Source of the DNA: JADGRB01 sp963835825
Lineage (GTDB): Bacteria; Myxococcota_A; Polyangia; Fen-1088
Assembly: GCA_963835825.1 (NCBI GenBank)
Contig: CAWIGZ010000013.1
Location: 157,394 to 221,393 of the forward strand
Length of the DNA stretch: 64,000 nt
Direction of reading: 5' to 3'
The notes beneath the pieces are model-generated. The model saw nothing but the letters and a program-made list of their open reading frames with translations. It ran no database searches and was not told the DNA's origin. The position numbers were made by a program, and so were the translations under genes. Numbering within the stretch: position 1 is the stretch's first letter; each line of letters starts with the position of its first letter. Below, piece by piece: positions 63,958 to 64,000 of this stretch.

Positions 63958-64000
63958 GTGCGGTCGAGAAGACTTGAACTTCCACACCCTTGCGGGTACC
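63958..64000 (-). repeat. Right attachment repeat
   Basis: 43 bp identical to 2,282-2,324. It reaches the window edge, so the true repeat may be longer. Confidence 0.9.
63959..64000 (-). tRNA. 3' part of a class II tRNA, probably tRNA-Leu (cut by window edge)
   Basis: On the minus strand: variable arm TACCCGCAAGGGTGT, T-arm GGAAG-TTCAAGT-CTTCT, acceptor CGACCGC and discriminator A at 63,959. The encoded tail is CAA, so CCA is not encoded. The long variable arm and A discriminator fit tRNA-Leu. The left copy's CAG loop supports anticodon CAG, but this copy's anticodon lies outside the window. Confidence 0.75.

Larger units (their letters stand above)
2282..64000. mobile_element. Putative ~61.7-kb integrative mobilizable element in tRNA-Leu
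   Basis: The element is bounded by a perfect direct repeat of at least 43 bp (2,282-2,324 and 63,958-64,000) derived from a tRNA 3' end. A tyrosine recombinase lies next to the right copy, where the intact tRNA should continue beyond the window. It carries a MOBP relaxase, a MobC-like protein, a ParA-like ATPase and a possible oriT, but no type IV secretion system. It would therefore need a helper for transfer. Cargo: an energy/stress module, HEPN, Fic and AbiE proteins, and two insertion sequences. The repeat and gene content are seen; mobility is inferred. Several mobilization genes carry apparent frameshifts, so the element may be defective if those are real. Confidence 0.72.

Noticed and set aside
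1..64000. CRISPR array search by eye
   Set aside because: Only short tandem pairs were seen (12-mers at 13,055 and 15,569, 10-mers at 2,391, hexamers at 60,374). None has regular spacers, and there are no cas genes.

Overview
The window is GC-rich bacterial DNA. The left edge carries a Gly/Ser-rich lipoprotein and a secreted paralogue with DUF1566 (Lcl C-terminal-like) domains. Degraded genes elsewhere encode extracellular Ala/Pro/Thr-rich repeats and short CxxC zinc-ribbon-like proteins. This protein style fits a myxobacterium (Myxococcota, probably Polyangia). That placement is an inference from style; no rRNA or taxonomic marker is present.

Nearly the whole window (about 2,282 to 64,000) reads as one integrated mobile island. 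A perfect direct repeat of at least 43 bp lies at 2,282-2,324 and 63,958-64,000. It is the 3' end of a class II tRNA, best read as tRNA-Leu. The right copy continues past the window edge, presumably into the intact gene, and a tyrosine-recombinase integrase (62,866-63,936) sits beside it. The left copy is a gene fragment. A mobilization block at 51.4-55.9 kb (MOBP relaxase, MobC-like protein, possible oriT, ParA-like ATPase, membrane protein) makes it a candidate integrative mobilizable element of about 61.7 kb.

Layout: 1-2.3 kb, chromosomal flank. 2.6-6.2 kb, a secreted protein, a HEPN-type protein and a truncated nuclease-like gene cut by an ISKra4-type element (6.2-7.8 kb). 8.1-10.9 kb, a small gene split by a complete IS66-family element with 23-bp perfect inverted repeats and an 8-bp target duplication. 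11.2-17 kb, an AAA/DUF4143 ATPase, a Fic protein, and remnants of an XRE regulator, a transposase and a KaiC-like gene. 17-28 kb, a stress and membrane block: phospholipase D-like protein, sensor remnant, cytochrome c, three universal stress proteins, DUF2934, MgtC/DUF4010, site-2 protease, PRC-barrel protein. 28.2-51.2 kb, an energy module: gnd, zwf, tal-pgi fusion, pgm, glgP, HAD phosphatase, ackA, phosphoketolase, a nine-gene N-type ATPase operon (atpDCQRBEFAG), class I aldolase, PPK2 and a pgk remnant. 51.4-55.9 kb, mobilization. 56.7-58.3 kb, AbiE toxin-antitoxin pair. 58.3-63.9 kb, TetR plus hydrolase, two envelope proteins, a degenerate sigma factor and the integrase.

The energy genes form a coherent route. 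Glycogen would be phosphorolysed by GlgP to glucose-1-phosphate, converted by Pgm and Pgi to hexose-6-phosphates, and passed through Zwf, Gnd and Tal to pentose phosphates. Phosphoketolase would split these to acetyl-phosphate, from which AckA makes ATP. PPK2 could regenerate nucleotides from polyphosphate, and the N-ATPase could use ATP to expel ions (Na+ by its c-subunit motif). Together with the stress proteins this looks like a mobile package for surviving energy or oxygen limitation.

Many genes are broken by single-base frameshifts, most densely at 39.7-49 kb (phosphoketolase and the ATPase), although the protein sequence between lesions is well conserved. Either the assembly has indel errors there, or the module is a recent pseudogene. 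Read-level data would be needed to decide.
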